From Oceanospirillales bacterium (lineage in GTDB: Bacteria > Pseudomonadota > Gammaproteobacteria > Pseudomonadales > Endozoicomonadaceae): 64,000 nucleotides of DNA. The stretch spans positions 1 to 64,000 of the forward strand of contig SIHQ01000008.1 of the NCBI GenBank assembly GCA_004762125.1, given 5' to 3'. The notes under the pieces are model-generated. The model made no database searches and had not been told where the DNA came from. It saw nothing but the letters and a program-made list of their open reading frames with translations. The translations under genes were made by a program, and so were the position numbers. Of this stretch, positions 9,022-18,357 are shown piece after piece (within the stretch, counting starts at the first letter, position 1; each line of letters begins with the position of its first letter).

Positions 9022-9303
9022 ATGTTTGAAGTTAACGCTTATTTTGACGGCAACGTAAAATCTATCGCGTTTCAAGGCGACGACTTGGCCTCTACCGTAG
9101 GCGTTATGGCACCCGGAGAATATACGTTTGGCACCAGTCAAAATGAAGTCATGACCGTTATCAGTGGCAAACTGACTGCAAAATTACCCGGCACTGATAA
9201 CTGGCAAACCTTTACTTCATCACAATCTTTTTCTGTCTTAGCTAACAGCAGCTTTAATGTCAAAATCGAATCAGACACTGCTTATCTCTGCACCTACGAA
9301 TAA
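9022..9303 (+). CDS. ppnP: Pyrimidine/purine nucleoside phosphorylase PpnP
   Basis: A 93-residue protein of the former DUF1255/YaiE family, a cupin-fold enzyme that splits nucleosides with phosphate into a base and ribose 1-phosphate. Recognisable signatures are [18 protein letters not shown] and a C-terminal [17 protein letters not shown]; length and pattern match E. coli PpnP (94). GAGAG lies before ATG 9022. It stands alone after the phosphatase terminator. Confidence 0.9.
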   Translation: MFEVNAYFDGNVKSIAFQGDDLASTVGVMAPGEYTFGTSQNEVMTVISGKLTAKLPGTDNWQTFTSSQSFSVLANSSFNVKIESDTAYLCTYE

Positions 9304-9322
9304 CACTTCCGTCGACGTTTTT

Positions 9323-9583
9323 TCAGATCGAGCCAGTCAAAGCAAATTTAAACTCTGACTGGCGTCGCTTAGTTCGAACAGAAGCCTTGTCTGAATCAAT
9401 CAGGGCTCTTGCCAAATTGGTACGATCTCGCCAGTTACTACGTCCATTTATAAACTGCCTCTGCGGCGACAAAATAGTAATCTTGAAGTACTCTTCCTTG
9501 CTTACCAAAATACCGGGATCACGAACACCGACCATTCTTGCATCAATTGTTTTCAATTGATGCACAATATTTGCCAGTATCAT
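9323..9583 (-). CDS. Small hypothetical protein (86 aa)
   Basis: This minus-strand ORF of 86 codons is convergent with ppnP. The product is basic with a mixed composition (GVRDPGILVSKEEYFKIT, RSNWRDRTNLARAL) that looks protein-like, but I recognise no family. No clear ribosome site precedes ATG 9583; the Met at codon 17 is an alternative. It could be a small gene or a remnant. Confidence 0.35.
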   Translation of the reverse strand: MILANIVHQLKTIDARMVGVRDPGILVSKEEYFKITILSPQRQFINGRSNWRDRTNLARALIDSDKASVRTKRRQSEFKFALTGSI

Positions 9584-10033
9584 GAACAGACAAACAAATG
9601 TCGAACGTGAGAGATATTAAAAATCATTCCTGAATGTCAGTATCACCTCTAAATCAAAAAGCAGAGCCACCTAGCTTCGATCCTGGCTAGTCACCAAGTT
9701 TGAGAATAACACTTCGGTCTCTGTATTTAACCTTACTGACCAGTAGTGTCGTTTCCAGAGATGACACTCTCTTAGGCCCCATCATATCGACTGGCAAACC
9801 CGATAGGATTATCAACTACCCGCTCTGCTTTAGCCTTGCTAGAACAGTAAATCAACCTCTTCTTGTAGCTCTGCGCACTATTTCACTGCTTTCTAAAGAG
9901 GCACATTCGTCCAATAATTAGCTCTATATCCCCAGATATACCAAGCATTCCAACCCCGACACGAGAGAATCCGCAACAGAATAAGTAGCAAACTTATTGT
10001 CAGGCAACCACTTATTCCTTAGAATATGCGCCC
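9584..10033. other. Gene-free stretch before the rpsP operon
   Basis: About 450 bases without a convincing gene. Short ORFs here lack ribosome sites and coding character. A weak inverted repeat (AGTGTC 9745-9750 / GACACT 9763-9768) is present. The operon promoter is expected here, but I cannot place it. Confidence 0.5.
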
Positions 10034-10063
10034 TTCATGGTTCACTCTCGGGTTGACCATGAA
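10034..10063 (+). promoter_or_regulatory. Hairpin in rpsP leader
   Basis: TTCATGGT (10034-10041) and ACCATGAA (10056-10063) form a perfect 8-bp stem around a 14-base loop, 70 bases before the rpsP start. It could be an attenuator or autoregulatory structure of the ribosomal-protein operon; that role is inferred. Confidence 0.4.
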
Positions 10064-10133
10064 TTTCTTGTATCCGGGGCACTGGGTACAAGGACAAGAG
10101 TTGCCGGAAATCACGATTACAGGAAACCATTCC

Positions 10134-10382
10134 ATGGTAACAATTCGTTTAGCTCGCGGCGGTTCCAAGAAGCGTCCGTTCTATCATCTGACAGTTGCTG
10201 ACAGCCGTAAGGCCCAAGGCGGTCGTTTCATCGAACGCGTGGGTTTCTTTAACCCTGTTGCCCGTGGCCAGGAAGAGCGTCTGCGTGTTGATGTAGAACG
10301 TGTTGAATTCTGGCAGAGCCAGGGTGCGACCGTATCTGATCGCGTAGCTCAACTGCTGAAAGACGCTAAGAAAGCAGCTTAA
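10134..10382 (+). CDS. rpsP: 30S ribosomal protein bS16
   Basis: An 82-residue ribosomal protein that aids assembly of the 30S subunit. The start is set at ATG 10134, giving the family N-terminus [17 protein letters not shown], with AGGAAA 12 bases upstream; the longer frame from 10026 has no family support. [13 protein letters not shown] is typical of S16. It is first in the rpsP-rimM-trmD-rplS operon. Confidence 0.96.
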   Translation: MVTIRLARGGSKKRPFYHLTVADSRKAQGGRFIERVGFFNPVARGQEERLRVDVERVEFWQSQGATVSDRVAQLLKDAKKAA

Positions 10383-10420
10383 AGCTGATTTGAGAATAGC
10401 CTTGGTAAGGGACAGGTCCA

Positions 10421-10975
10421 GTGAGTAACACATCAGCAGGAGCACAATCCAGACAGGTTGTACTCGGAAGTATTACTGGTGTTTATGGTGTGAAGGGATG
10501 GGTGAAAGTGTATGCACACACCGACCCCATAACGAACATTCTGAACTACAAACGCTGGATTGTGCGCCAAAATGGTCGCCAGCAGACCATTGAAGTGGAT
10601 CAGGGCCGCCGTCAAGGCAAGGGCCTGGTTGCACACATCGTTGGATGCGATGACCGGGATATCGCTCGCCAGTACACTGGTGCCGAGATCCTGATAGCAG
10701 AAAACGAGCTGCCCTCACTGGCTGATGACGAGATTTATTGGCATCAGCTAGAGGGACTGGAAGTCCGCTGCTCTTTCGAGGGTGCAGATGAAGTCCTGCT
10801 GGGCAAAGCCAGTCATCTGATGGAAACCGGAGCCAATGACGTTCTGGTCATTAAAGCCTGTAAGGGCAGTATTGACCGCCGCGAACGCCTTGCGCCCTGG
10901 TTATTGGGTCAGGTGATACTGGAAGTAAATCCTTCTGAAGGGTTTATTCGGATCGACTGGGATCCGGAATTTTAA
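10421..10975 (+). CDS. rimM: 16S rRNA processing protein RimM
   Basis: A 30S maturation factor that binds uS19 and helps assemble the head of the small subunit. The 184 residues comprise an N-terminal RimM barrel ([18 protein letters not shown], about 13-30) and a C-terminal PRC-barrel-like domain ([10 protein letters not shown] through a final [11 protein letters not shown]). Translation starts at GTG 10421, which gives the expected family N-terminus. It lies 38 bases after rpsP and 5 bases before trmD. Confidence 0.95.
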   Translation: MSNTSAGAQSRQVVLGSITGVYGVKGWVKVYAHTDPITNILNYKRWIVRQNGRQQTIEVDQGRRQGKGLVAHIVGCDDRDIARQYTGAEILIAENELPSLADDEIYWHQLEGLEVRCSFEGADEVLLGKASHLMETGANDVLVIKACKGSIDRRERLAPWLLGQVILEVNPSEGFIRIDWDPEF

Positions 10976-10980
10976 TTGTT

Positions 10981-11793
10981 ATGAGTGATTCGACTGCTGA
11001 GAAGCAACAGACACCTGTAACAGAAAATATGTGGTTCGGTGTTGTAAGTCTGTTCCCGGAAATGTTTCGGGCCATTACTGAGCACGGCATTTCAGGCCGG
11101 GCCGTAAAGGAAGGGCGAATCAAGGTGGAAACCTGGAATCCCAGAGATTTCACCCACGATCGACACCGAACTGTGGATGACCGACCTTATGGCGGTGGTC
11201 CCGGCATGTTGATGAAAATTCAACCTCTGCGTGACGCCATTCATGCAGCTAAAGAAGCTGCAGGTGCCGATGCCACGGTTGTTTATCTCTCCCCACAGGG
11301 GCGCCCGCTTGATCAAGCTGGTGTTCGTGAGTTGGCAGAGAAGAAACGCCTTATTTTGGTATCGGGGCGGTATGAAGGTATTGATGAGCGTGTAATTCAC
11401 ACCGAAATAGACGAAGAATGGTCTATCGGTGATTACGTGTTGAGCGGCGGTGAATTAGCCTCCATGACTCTGATTGATGCAGTATCACGCTTTGTACCGG
11501 GCACCCTGGGTCACAAGGATTCCGCTGAAGAGGACTCCTTTGCTGACGGCCTTCTGGATTGCCCGCACTATACCCGTCCTGAAGTTTACGAAGGACAGCA
11601 AGTGCCGGACGTTCTGCTGTCAGGTAACCATGCGAAAATTCGCACATGGCGCCTGAAACAGCAGCTGGGACGCACCTGGTTACGCAGATCTGATCTGCTA
11701 GACAACCGGAAACTGACCAGCGAAGAAGAGCTGTTGCTCAACGAATTTATTCGTGAGCATCAGGCAAAGGCTAAAAACGAAGCAAATTCTTGA
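10981..11793 (+). CDS. trmD: tRNA (guanine37-N1)-methyltransferase TrmD
   Basis: A SPOUT-class, SAM-dependent enzyme that methylates G37 of tRNAs reading CNN codons and so prevents frameshifting. Diagnostic motifs are [33 protein letters not shown] and [10 protein letters not shown], which contribute to the trefoil-knot cofactor site. From ATG 10981 the protein has 270 residues. The family usually begins at [13 protein letters not shown], an ATG at 11029 that would give 254 residues, so the first 16 residues may be an extension or a misplaced start. Neither start has a strong ribosome site. Confidence 0.95.
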   Translation: MSDSTAEKQQTPVTENMWFGVVSLFPEMFRAITEHGISGRAVKEGRIKVETWNPRDFTHDRHRTVDDRPYGGGPGMLMKIQPLRDAIHAAKEAAGADATVVYLSPQGRPLDQAGVRELAEKKRLILVSGRYEGIDERVIHTEIDEEWSIGDYVLSGGELASMTLIDAVSRFVPGTLGHKDSAEEDSFADGLLDCPHYTRPEVYEGQQVPDVLLSGNHAKIRTWRLKQQLGRTWLRRSDLLDNRKLTSEEELLLNEFIREHQAKAKNEANS

Positions 11794-11814
11794 CTAACGG
11801 GAGCAAATTAACAA

Positions 11815-12168
11815 ATGAGCAAGAACAAAATTATTGAAGCGCTCGAAAACGAGCAAATGACAAAGGAAATCCCAGTCTTCGCACAGGGTGATACCGTTGT
11901 CGTACAAGTTAAGGTTAAAGAAGGCACCCGTGAGCGTGAGCAGGCGTTCGAAGGTGTTGTTATTGCCAAGCGTAACCGTGGTCTGAACTCTGCGTTCACC
12001 GTTCGCAAGATCTCTAGCGGCGTTGGCGTTGAGCGTGTTTTCCAGACTTACTCCCCAATGATTGCTTCCATCAATGTGAAGCGTCGTGGTGATGTTCGTC
12101 AAGCGAAGCTGTACTACTTGCGCGCTTTGAGCGGCAGAGCAGCTCGTATCAAGGAAAAGCTCAACTAA
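11815..12168 (+). CDS. rplS: 50S ribosomal protein bL19
   Basis: A 117-residue protein at the 30S-50S interface, last gene of the rpsP operon. It shows the L19 signatures [16 protein letters not shown] and [19 protein letters not shown], and [10 protein letters not shown] near the C-terminus. The spacing of 21 bases to trmD includes an AACGGGAG ribosome site. Confidence 0.97.
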   Translation: MSKNKIIEALENEQMTKEIPVFAQGDTVVVQVKVKEGTREREQAFEGVVIAKRNRGLNSAFTVRKISSGVGVERVFQTYSPMIASINVKRRGDVRQAKLYYLRALSGRAARIKEKLN

Positions 12169-12177
12169 GATTGCTTC

Positions 12178-12194
12178 GTGCGCAATATGCGCAC
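12178..12194. repeat. Short perfect hairpin after rplS
   Basis: GTGCGCA (12178-12184), loop ATA, TGCGCAC (12188-12194), starting 9 bases after the rplS stop. There is no T-run, so it may stabilise the 3' end of the operon transcript rather than terminate it. Confidence 0.45.
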
Positions 12195-12281
12195 TTATCA
12201 AGAAGCCTCTTGAGTTCATTTCGTTATCATCATTCGACGGTAGCGAAGCAAGTTCTGACAAACCGGCAACCTTGTCAGCAT

Positions 12282-12317
12282 GCACAAAAAAAGCGACGAA
12301 AGTCGCTTTTTTTGTGC
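12282..12317. terminator. Bidirectional terminator after rplS operon
   Basis: A perfect 16-bp stem (12282-12297 with 12302-12317) with a GAAA tetraloop. A/T-rich outer arms give seven T residues on both strands. It ends the rpsP operon transcript. Confidence 0.92.
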
Positions 12318-12414
12318 TTATTATTTAGTGAAAGCCATTCAATACACAGCATACCTGTGCAATCCTCTCCATTTCTGGTAGAACAGCTAGATAGCTCTTA
12401 ACATAGCAACAGCA

Positions 12415-13305
12415 ATGAACGACCCGCTAATCACTCAATTTATAAACCACCTCTGGCTGGAAAAAGGCCTGAGCAGTAATACTCAGTCCTCTTACAAAAG
12501 GGATCTCCAGCAATTTGATCAATGGCTGGTTAAACACCACAACAAAGCCTTAAATCAGGCACAGCAACCGCAATTAATTGATTATCTCAGCTGGCGTCAT
12601 GAGAGCAATTATAAAGCCTCATCTACCGCCCGAAGCCTTTCGTGCCTGAGAGCCTTTTACCGCTACCTTCTCAGGGAAAGCCTGATTGATCAGGATATCA
12701 GCCAGAATATCGAGATGCCAAAGCTGGGCCGCCCTCTCCCCAAAAGCCTCAGCGAAAAAGATGTAGACAACCTCCTCTCAACACCTGACACAAACACAGC
12801 ACTGGGACTTCGAGATCGCTGCATGCTGGAACTGCTGTACGCCTGCGGACTCCGAGTAAGCGAACTAGTTAACTTGACCGTAGATCGAATCAACCTTCGT
12901 CAGGGGGTCATACTGGTTGATGGCAAAGGAGGCAAGGAAAGACTAACCCCCATGGGCGAAGAAGCTCTGAGCTGGCTTGAGAAGTATCTGAGGCTAAGTC
13001 GCCCTGAGCTACTCAAGCAACCCGGGTCCTCTACCCTGTTTCCCGGAAGAGCGGATAAACCAATGACTCGACAGACTTTCTGGCACCGTATAAAAAAACA
13101 CGCCGCCAGTGCCGGCATAAACAGTGAAGTATCACCCCACGTCCTTCGTCATGCATTCGCCACCCACCTGCTGAACCACGGAGCAGATTTAAGAGTTGTA
13201 CAGTTACTTTTGGGGCACAGCGATCTTTCCACGACTCAAATCTACACTCATATCGCTACCCAACGTCTGGTTGACTTGCACGCAGAACACCACCCAAGGG
13301 GCTAA
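12415..13305 (+). CDS. xerD: Site-specific tyrosine recombinase XerD
   Basis: XerD works with XerC at dif to resolve chromosome dimers, activated by FtsK. The 296 residues have an N-terminal SAM-like core-binding domain (about 1-105) and a catalytic domain with the full set of active residues: R147 (CGLRVSEL), K171 (DGKGGKER), H242 and R245 (HVLRH), H268 (LGHSD) and the nucleophile Y277 (TTQIYTH). The length matches XerD. The neighbour dsbC is also next to xerD in E. coli. XerC would share the motifs, but the context favours XerD. Confidence 0.93.
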   Translation: MNDPLITQFINHLWLEKGLSSNTQSSYKRDLQQFDQWLVKHHNKALNQAQQPQLIDYLSWRHESNYKASSTARSLSCLRAFYRYLLRESLIDQDISQNIEMPKLGRPLPKSLSEKDVDNLLSTPDTNTALGLRDRCMLELLYACGLRVSELVNLTVDRINLRQGVILVDGKGGKERLTPMGEEALSWLEKYLRLSRPELLKQPGSSTLFPGRADKPMTRQTFWHRIKKHAASAGINSEVSPHVLRHAFATHLLNHGADLRVVQLLLGHSDLSTTQIYTHIATQRLVDLHAEHHPRG

Positions 13306-13588
13306 CACTGATCCATCCAGAGCTGTAGACCGTGAAGCAGCCAAGCTTTAGCCTCTTCTAACGATTCAATAGTCCGATTGATCTGAAAGAAGTAATCACA
13401 CCACCATTCATCCAATCTACACAGCCAAGCAGCTTGAATAACAGAAAATCAGCATCTGATTACTAATATTTAATCAACCAGTGAGTGACAAGTATTCATC
13501 AACGTCTAAACTTTTGACCAACTTACTCCGATCAAAACAATAGAAGTCAGGGACGCCTGATCTAACAACAATCCTGCAGGAGGCCTTC

Positions 13589-14392
13589 ATGGTCATTCGG
13601 ACATTTGTACTAACGGCATCACTGCTTGTAGCGAGCAGCCTCACCCTGGCCGCACCAGCCATCGATAAAGTATTAGCGGAGGCCAGCTCCTCCATAGAGA
13701 AGGAACTCAAAACACTAGACTCCAACATTCTCATCGAAGGCATCGAAAAAACCAGCTGGGATAATGTCTATCTGGTCAAGCTCAAAGGCGGCAATCTAAT
13801 CTATGCCAGCAAAGACGGTAAACACCTATTCAGAGGCGACATGCTGCAGATAGGCGACGGACAGGTGACCAACCTGACGGAAACTATTCGAAACAAGAGC
13901 ACAGCCGCAGAGCTTAAAAACCTTAATCCGAAAGATCTCATCGTTTTTCCGGCCAAAGGTAAAACAAAAGGCATCGTTTACGCTTTCACCGACGTAGACT
14001 GCGGTTACTGCCGCAAGCTGCATCAGGAAGTACCTGCCATGAATGATCTGGGCATCGAAATACGTTATCTGGCCTTCCCCAGAGGCGGACAACAATCGCC
14101 TGCTTACGCGAAGATGGTAGAAGCCTGGTGCTCTGGTGATCGCAAACAATCCATGTCCGAACTTAAGAGCGGACAAGAAACTGTTTCCAAAAAAGCCAGC
14201 GATGAAGAAAAGAAGAAAAGCCAGTGCGCAAAACTTGTTGAAGATCAGTACCAACTCGGTTTAAAACTGGGCGTCAGCGGAACACCTGCAATGTTTCTCG
14301 AGAACGGCCAGGCTATTCCCGGATATCGTCCAGCAGCTGATCTTGCTCGAATGATGGGAATCACAGAGAGTGAGCCCGCTCCAAAAAAGTAA
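13589..14392 (+). CDS. dsbC: Thiol:disulfide interchange protein DsbC
   Basis: A periplasmic disulfide isomerase that reshuffles wrong disulfides and is kept reduced by DsbD. The 267-residue precursor has a signal peptide (about 1-22), an N-terminal dimerisation domain (about 25-110) and a thioredoxin domain with C138-G-Y-C141 in TDVDCGYCRK and the cis-proline loop GVSGTPA. A second cysteine pair (WCSGD and KSQCAK) corresponds to the structural disulfide. A strong AGGAGG lies 8 bases before ATG 13589. The C-terminal tail is Lys/Pro-rich. Confidence 0.93.
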   Translation: MVIRTFVLTASLLVASSLTLAAPAIDKVLAEASSSIEKELKTLDSNILIEGIEKTSWDNVYLVKLKGGNLIYASKDGKHLFRGDMLQIGDGQVTNLTETIRNKSTAAELKNLNPKDLIVFPAKGKTKGIVYAFTDVDCGYCRKLHQEVPAMNDLGIEIRYLAFPRGGQQSPAYAKMVEAWCSGDRKQSMSELKSGQETVSKKASDEEKKKSQCAKLVEDQYQLGLKLGVSGTPAMFLENGQAIPGYRPAADLARMMGITESEPAPKK

Positions 14393-14404
14393 GGCTTAAA
14401 CCAT

Positions 14405-14437
14405 AAAAAAAGCCGGAACAAATGTCCGGCTTTTTTT
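14405..14437. terminator. Bidirectional terminator between dsbC and iscX
   Basis: A 13-bp stem (14405-14417 with 14425-14437), loop ACAAATG, with seven T residues on each strand. It serves convergent dsbC and the isc operon. Confidence 0.92.
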
Positions 14438-14457
14438 ATTCAAGCTAGCTTAATGGA

Positions 14458-14652
14458 TTATTCAAGCTCTTCAATCCATGCCGCCTGAATCGCTTCAAGA
14501 ATCCGCTCACCACAACGATCAGCATCATCATCAAAGCCTTCCAATCCCATCACCCAGCTCCTCAGATCAACAAAGTTAATAAACTTTGGATCGGCATCTG
14601 GATAAGCTTCAACCAGCTCAATGGCAATGTCATATACGTCAGTCCACTTCAT
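14458..14652 (-). CDS. iscX: Fe-S assembly protein IscX
   Basis: A 64-residue acidic protein, last gene of the isc operon. It binds IscS and iron and modulates cluster assembly. The sequence MKWTDVYDIAIELVEAYPD and the acidic C-terminal half with FDDDADRCGERILEAIQAAW are diagnostic. It lies 30 bases after fdx. Confidence 0.94.
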   Translation of the reverse strand: MKWTDVYDIAIELVEAYPDADPKFINFVDLRSWVMGLEGFDDDADRCGERILEAIQAAWIEELE

Positions 14653-14682
14653 CCGATCTCTCCCGAAGTTTTTAAACTCAAA

Positions 14683-15021
14683 TTAATGCTGTTCGGAAAC
14701 CTGATTCAAGGTGTACTTGGGAATTTCAACGACCAGGTCCTGATCACCAATAAGTGACTGACAACTTAAGCGTGATTCCGGCTCTAGACCCCAGGCTTTA
14801 TCCAGCAGGTCTTCTTCAAGCTCATCGGCCTCTCCCATACTGTCAAAGCCTTCACGAACAATGACATGGCAGGTGGTACAGGCACAGGATTTCTCACACG
14901 CATGCTCGATTTGAACACCATTAGCCAAAGCTGCATCACAGACAGTAACACCAGCTTCAGCTTCAAACACGGCACCTTCCGGGCAAAGCTCATCATGGGG
15001 CAGCACAACAACCTGTGGCAT
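14683..15021 (-). CDS. fdx: isc-type [2Fe-2S] ferredoxin
   Basis: An adrenodoxin-like ferredoxin of 112 residues that supplies electrons during Fe-S cluster assembly. Cluster ligands are C42, C48, C51 and C87, the same positions as in E. coli Fdx; C46 is the extra conserved cysteine (CEKSCACTTC). It sits two bases after the hscA stop, so it is probably translationally coupled. Confidence 0.95.
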   Translation of the reverse strand: MPQVVVLPHDELCPEGAVFEAEAGVTVCDAALANGVQIEHACEKSCACTTCHVIVREGFDSMGEADELEEDLLDKAWGLEPESRLSCQSLIGDQDLVVEIPKYTLNQVSEQH

Positions 15022-15023
15022 GA

Positions 15024-16889
15024 TCAGGACTCCTTGAATTCATCAATCTTGTGGCCGGACAGCGCGTTACGGATGCCCTGGTTCATTCTTCTGGCTGCAA
15101 AGGCATCACTGGCCTTTGCCACCTTCTCTATTTCTACCTTGATGGCATCAGCGTCACCTGAGTCACGAACAACTTTCAGGCTTCTCAACTCAACCACCAG
15201 AGCATTAAATTCTTCTTCGTTAAGCAGGGCCTCGCCATCCGTTTCCAAAGCAATGGTCAGTGCATCACTCAGACGATCTGCTTCAACTTCCTGCTCACGC
15301 AGTTTACGAGCATCCCGATCAGCAACCGCGCTGCTTTGGGAATCTCTCAACATACGAGTAATTTCATCGTCGCTCAGACCATAGGACGGCTTCACCACAA
15401 TACTACTGCTGACACCCGTAGACAGCTCTTCAGCGGACACGGACAAAAGACCGTCAGCATCTACCTGAAAGGTGACTCTGATTTTAGCGGATCCTGCTGG
15501 TAGCGGAGGAATACCCCGCAACTCAAAACGGGCTAATGAACGATTGTCATTAACCAGCTCACGTTCACCCTGGAGCACTTGCACTGCCATGGCTGCCTGG
15601 CCATCTTTATAAGTAGTAAATTCCTGAGCACGACTGACGGGAATAGTAGTGTTTCGATGAATCACCTTCTCCATCAAGCCACCCATGGTTTCCAACCCCA
15701 AAGACAACGGAATCACATCCAACAACAGCATTTCATCAGCTGATTTATTACCAGCCAGCGCATTCGCCTGGCGGGCAGCACCCATAGCCACTACACGGTC
15801 CGGATCAATGGATGTCAACGGTCGCTTGCCAGCCAATTCTGCTACTTTTTCACAAACCAAAGGCACACGGGTAGAACCGCCTACCATAATAACTTCCTGA
15901 ACATCAGGTGCCTTCACACCTGCATCACGAAGAGCCCGCTTGAATGAACGCAGAGTTTTAGCAACCAGTGGTTCAACCAACTCATCAAACTGTGTTCGAC
16001 TCACTTCACCCGACCAGTCTCCGTGAGATGCAACAACCACCTCGTTGTCTGTCAAAGCTTCCTTCACTCGACGAGCTTCAATCATCACCGCACGGTGACT
16101 ACTACTTTCAAGAGCATCATGCCCTACACCGGCTTGATCAAGAATCCAGCCAGCCAGCACCCGATCAAAATCATCACCACCCAAAGCAGAGTCGCCACCG
16201 GTGGCCATCACCTCGAACACACCCTTATTCAAACGCAGTACTGAGATATCAAAAGTACCACCACCGAGATCGTAAACAGCGATAACACCCTCAGCAGCTT
16301 CATCCAGACCATAAGCTACGGCTGCAGCGGTAGGCTCATTCAAAAGGCGATAGACATGAAGTCCAGCTAGTTTTGCCGCATCTTTGGTCGCCTGTCGCTG
16401 CCCGTCATCAAAGTAAGCAGGTACCGTAATAACAACACCATCCAGCTCACCGCCAAGGGATTCACTGGCACGTACTGCGAGTACTTTCAGGATTTCAGCT
16501 GAAACCTCAACCGGACTAACGGCTCCCTGGCGAGTTTGAATCAGCGGCATACGGCTGTCAGATTCAACAAACTGGTAGGGCAAAACACCACCCAGGGTAG
16601 AAACATCTTTAAGGCCACGCCCCATCAAACGTTTAACCGAAACAACGGTATTCAGAGAGTCTTCAACAGCATGTGCCCAAGCGTCATGACCTACCTCAAC
16701 ACCGGACTCTGTGTAACGAACAACAGACGGCAATATATGACGGCCCTGTAGATCTGCCAGAGTACCGGTAGAACCTGAACGTACAGCAGCGACCAGAGAG
16801 TTGGTCGTACCAAGGTCAATACCTACCGCTCGCTTCTGCTGATGCGGCTCCGGCGTCTGACCTGGTTCGGAAATTTGCAGAAGTGACAT
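15024..16889 (-). CDS. hscA: Fe-S biogenesis chaperone HscA (Hsp70 family)
   Basis: A specialised Hsp70 that binds the LPPVK motif of IscU and helps release the nascent cluster. The 621 residues show the ATPase signatures [12 protein letters not shown] (about 23-34), [13 protein letters not shown] and [10 protein letters not shown], then the substrate-binding and helical lid domains. The length agrees with E. coli HscA (616). It is followed by fdx and preceded by its J-protein HscB. Confidence 0.97.
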   Translation of the reverse strand: MSLLQISEPGQTPEPHQQKRAVGIDLGTTNSLVAAVRSGSTGTLADLQGRHILPSVVRYTESGVEVGHDAWAHAVEDSLNTVVSVKRLMGRGLKDVSTLGGVLPYQFVESDSRMPLIQTRQGAVSPVEVSAEILKVLAVRASESLGGELDGVVITVPAYFDDGQRQATKDAAKLAGLHVYRLLNEPTAAAVAYGLDEAAEGVIAVYDLGGGTFDISVLRLNKGVFEVMATGGDSALGGDDFDRVLAGWILDQAGVGHDALESSSHRAVMIEARRVKEALTDNEVVVASHGDWSGEVSRTQFDELVEPLVAKTLRSFKRALRDAGVKAPDVQEVIMVGGSTRVPLVCEKVAELAGKRPLTSIDPDRVVAMGAARQANALAGNKSADEMLLLDVIPLSLGLETMGGLMEKVIHRNTTIPVSRAQEFTTYKDGQAAMAVQVLQGERELVNDNRSLARFELRGIPPLPAGSAKIRVTFQVDADGLLSVSAEELSTGVSSSIVVKPSYGLSDDEITRMLRDSQSSAVADRDARKLREQEVEADRLSDALTIALETDGEALLNEEEFNALVVELRSLKVVRDSGDADAIKVEIEKVAKASDAFAARRMNQGIRNALSGHKIDEFKES

Positions 16890-16898
16890 AATTATTTC

Positions 16899-17453
16899 TC
16901 AATCATCCAGCAGTTCAGATTCCAGCTGCTCTAATTCGGCCGCCAGCTTTACCATGAACTGCATTTTTTTAACAATGTTTTCAGCTTCGTTCAGTGATTT
17001 GTCATCACCTTTCTGCCAGAGCCCATCAAAAGAACCTTGATAGTCGTCTATTGATGCTTCAACTTGCCCGATTATGGCTTCAAGCTCACTTTCCGGATCA
17101 GTATGTTCACGAACTTCGCTCACTCTGTCTCGAAGCTCCATCTGCTCCATCAGAAAAGCAGCATCCATTATTGTGTTATTTTCCATATCAACAGGCTTAC
17201 CCGCCAACTGAAGCAAATAGATAGATCGCTTCAATGATGATTTAAGGGTATCCATAGCCTCGTTAACATGGGCGGCATACTGTGCAGACAAACGTTGCTG
17301 CCGCTGATCATCAGCAGCAAAACGATCTGGATGAACAGCCTTCTGAAGCTCACGATAACGTTCAGACAACAGGCCGAGATCAACCTGAGAGGAGACAGGG
17401 AGCTGAAACAGCTCAAAGAAGTTCTTTGTTATATCAACCACGATGCAGTTCAT
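16899..17453 (-). CDS. hscB: Co-chaperone HscB (J-domain)
   Basis: A J-type co-chaperone that delivers IscU to HscA and stimulates its ATPase. An N-terminal J domain contains the VHPDRF motif, followed by a three-helix C-terminal domain (AFLMEQMELRDRV, acidic end LEQLESELLDD). The frame extends to ATG 17483; ATG 17453 is closer to the family length (184 residues), and a GTG at 17441 is also possible. None has a good ribosome site, so the start is unsettled. Confidence 0.92.
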   Translation of the reverse strand: MNCIVVDITKNFFELFQLPVSSQVDLGLLSERYRELQKAVHPDRFAADDQRQQRLSAQYAAHVNEAMDTLKSSLKRSIYLLQLAGKPVDMENNTIMDAAFLMEQMELRDRVSEVREHTDPESELEAIIGQVEASIDDYQGSFDGLWQKGDDKSLNEAENIVKKMQFMVKLAAELEQLESELLDD

Positions 17454-17533
17454 TCCGAATGCGGGGATGAGTATGCCCAGCATAAATCAGCAATGAGCGA
17501 TAAAATGACCAGGCAATTATTGTCTTTTTTGAC

Positions 17534-17578
17534 AAAAGCCCGCAACAGACAATGGACTTACACGCTGCTTCGGGCTTT
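17534..17578 (-). terminator. Inverted repeat between iscA and hscB
   Basis: AAAGCCCG (17535-17542) pairs with CGGGCTTT (17571-17578), followed on the minus strand by a small hairpin (TTGTC/GACAA, 17519-17534). It may attenuate transcription between iscA and hscB or protect the upstream mRNA; its role is not shown. Confidence 0.4.
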
Positions 17579-17583
17579 CAGGA

Positions 17584-17907
17584 TCAGACGTTAAAGCTTT
17601 CACCACAGCCGCACTCGCTGGCGGCATTAGGGTTGTTGAACTGGAAGCCTTCATTCAGGCCTTCCTTGACGAAATCCAGCTCGGTACCATCTAGGTAGGC
17701 CATGCTCTTTTCATCAGAATGAACTTCAACACCAAAATACTCAAAGCTGATGTCGCCATTCTGCTTGCGATCAACAAACTCCAACACATAGGCCATGCCT
17801 GAACAGCCAGAAGTACGTACCCCAACTCGAATACCAACTCCCTGGCCACGCTTTTCCAGTTGATCTTTTATATGCCGGGCTGCGGCTTCTGTCATGGTGA
17901 TGGCCAT
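17584..17907 (-). CDS. iscA: A-type Fe-S carrier IscA
   Basis: A 107-residue A-type carrier that accepts clusters from IscU and passes them to apoproteins. The three conserved cysteines are C35 (SGCSG), C99 and C101 (ECGCGESF), the same spacing as in E. coli IscA. It lies 24 bases after iscU. Confidence 0.96.
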   Translation of the reverse strand: MAITMTEAAARHIKDQLEKRGQGVGIRVGVRTSGCSGMAYVLEFVDRKQNGDISFEYFGVEVHSDEKSMAYLDGTELDFVKEGLNEGFQFNNPNAASECGCGESFNV

Positions 17908-17931
17908 GAAATACTCCAGCTCAAATCAATC

Positions 17932-18330
17932 TCAGGCGGCGGACTCGCCTACGTCCTGCTTGTTACGATAGTCGTCAATGGCCGCTTTAATAGCGTCTTC
18001 AGCCAATACCGAGCAATGAATCTTCACCGGCGGTAGTGCCAATTCTTCAGCCAAATGAGTATTTTTTATCTCAGCAGCCTGGTCCAGGGTTTTGCCCTTC
18101 ATCCACTCTGTCGCCAGAGAACTGGACGCAATAGCAGAACCACAACCGTAAGTCTTGAAGCGTGCATCTTCGATGACGCCTTCGTCGCTTACCTGGATTT
18201 GCAGACGCATAACATCACCACAGGCTGGAGCTCCAACCATGCCAGTTCCAACGTTTTCTGCTTTATCATCCAGCTTGCCAACATTACGTGGATTTTCGTA
18301 ATGATCGATTACTTTTTCACTATAAGCCAT
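17932..18330 (-). CDS. iscU: Fe-S scaffold protein IscU
   Basis: The scaffold on which [2Fe-2S] clusters are built. The 132 residues have ligands C37 (APACGD), C63 (YGCGSA) and C106 (IHCSVLAE), and the HscA-binding motif LPPVK at 99-103. D39 follows C37 as expected. It lies 27 bases after iscS. Confidence 0.98.
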   Translation of the reverse strand: MAYSEKVIDHYENPRNVGKLDDKAENVGTGMVGAPACGDVMRLQIQVSDEGVIEDARFKTYGCGSAIASSSLATEWMKGKTLDQAAEIKNTHLAEELALPPVKIHCSVLAEDAIKAAIDDYRNKQDVGESAA

Positions 18331-18357
18331 GATCTAATCCTCCAACCCTCATCAAAA

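Noticed and set aside
9700-9921. 73-codon ORF before rpsP
   Set aside because: No ribosome site, composition not protein-like, and no recognisable domain.
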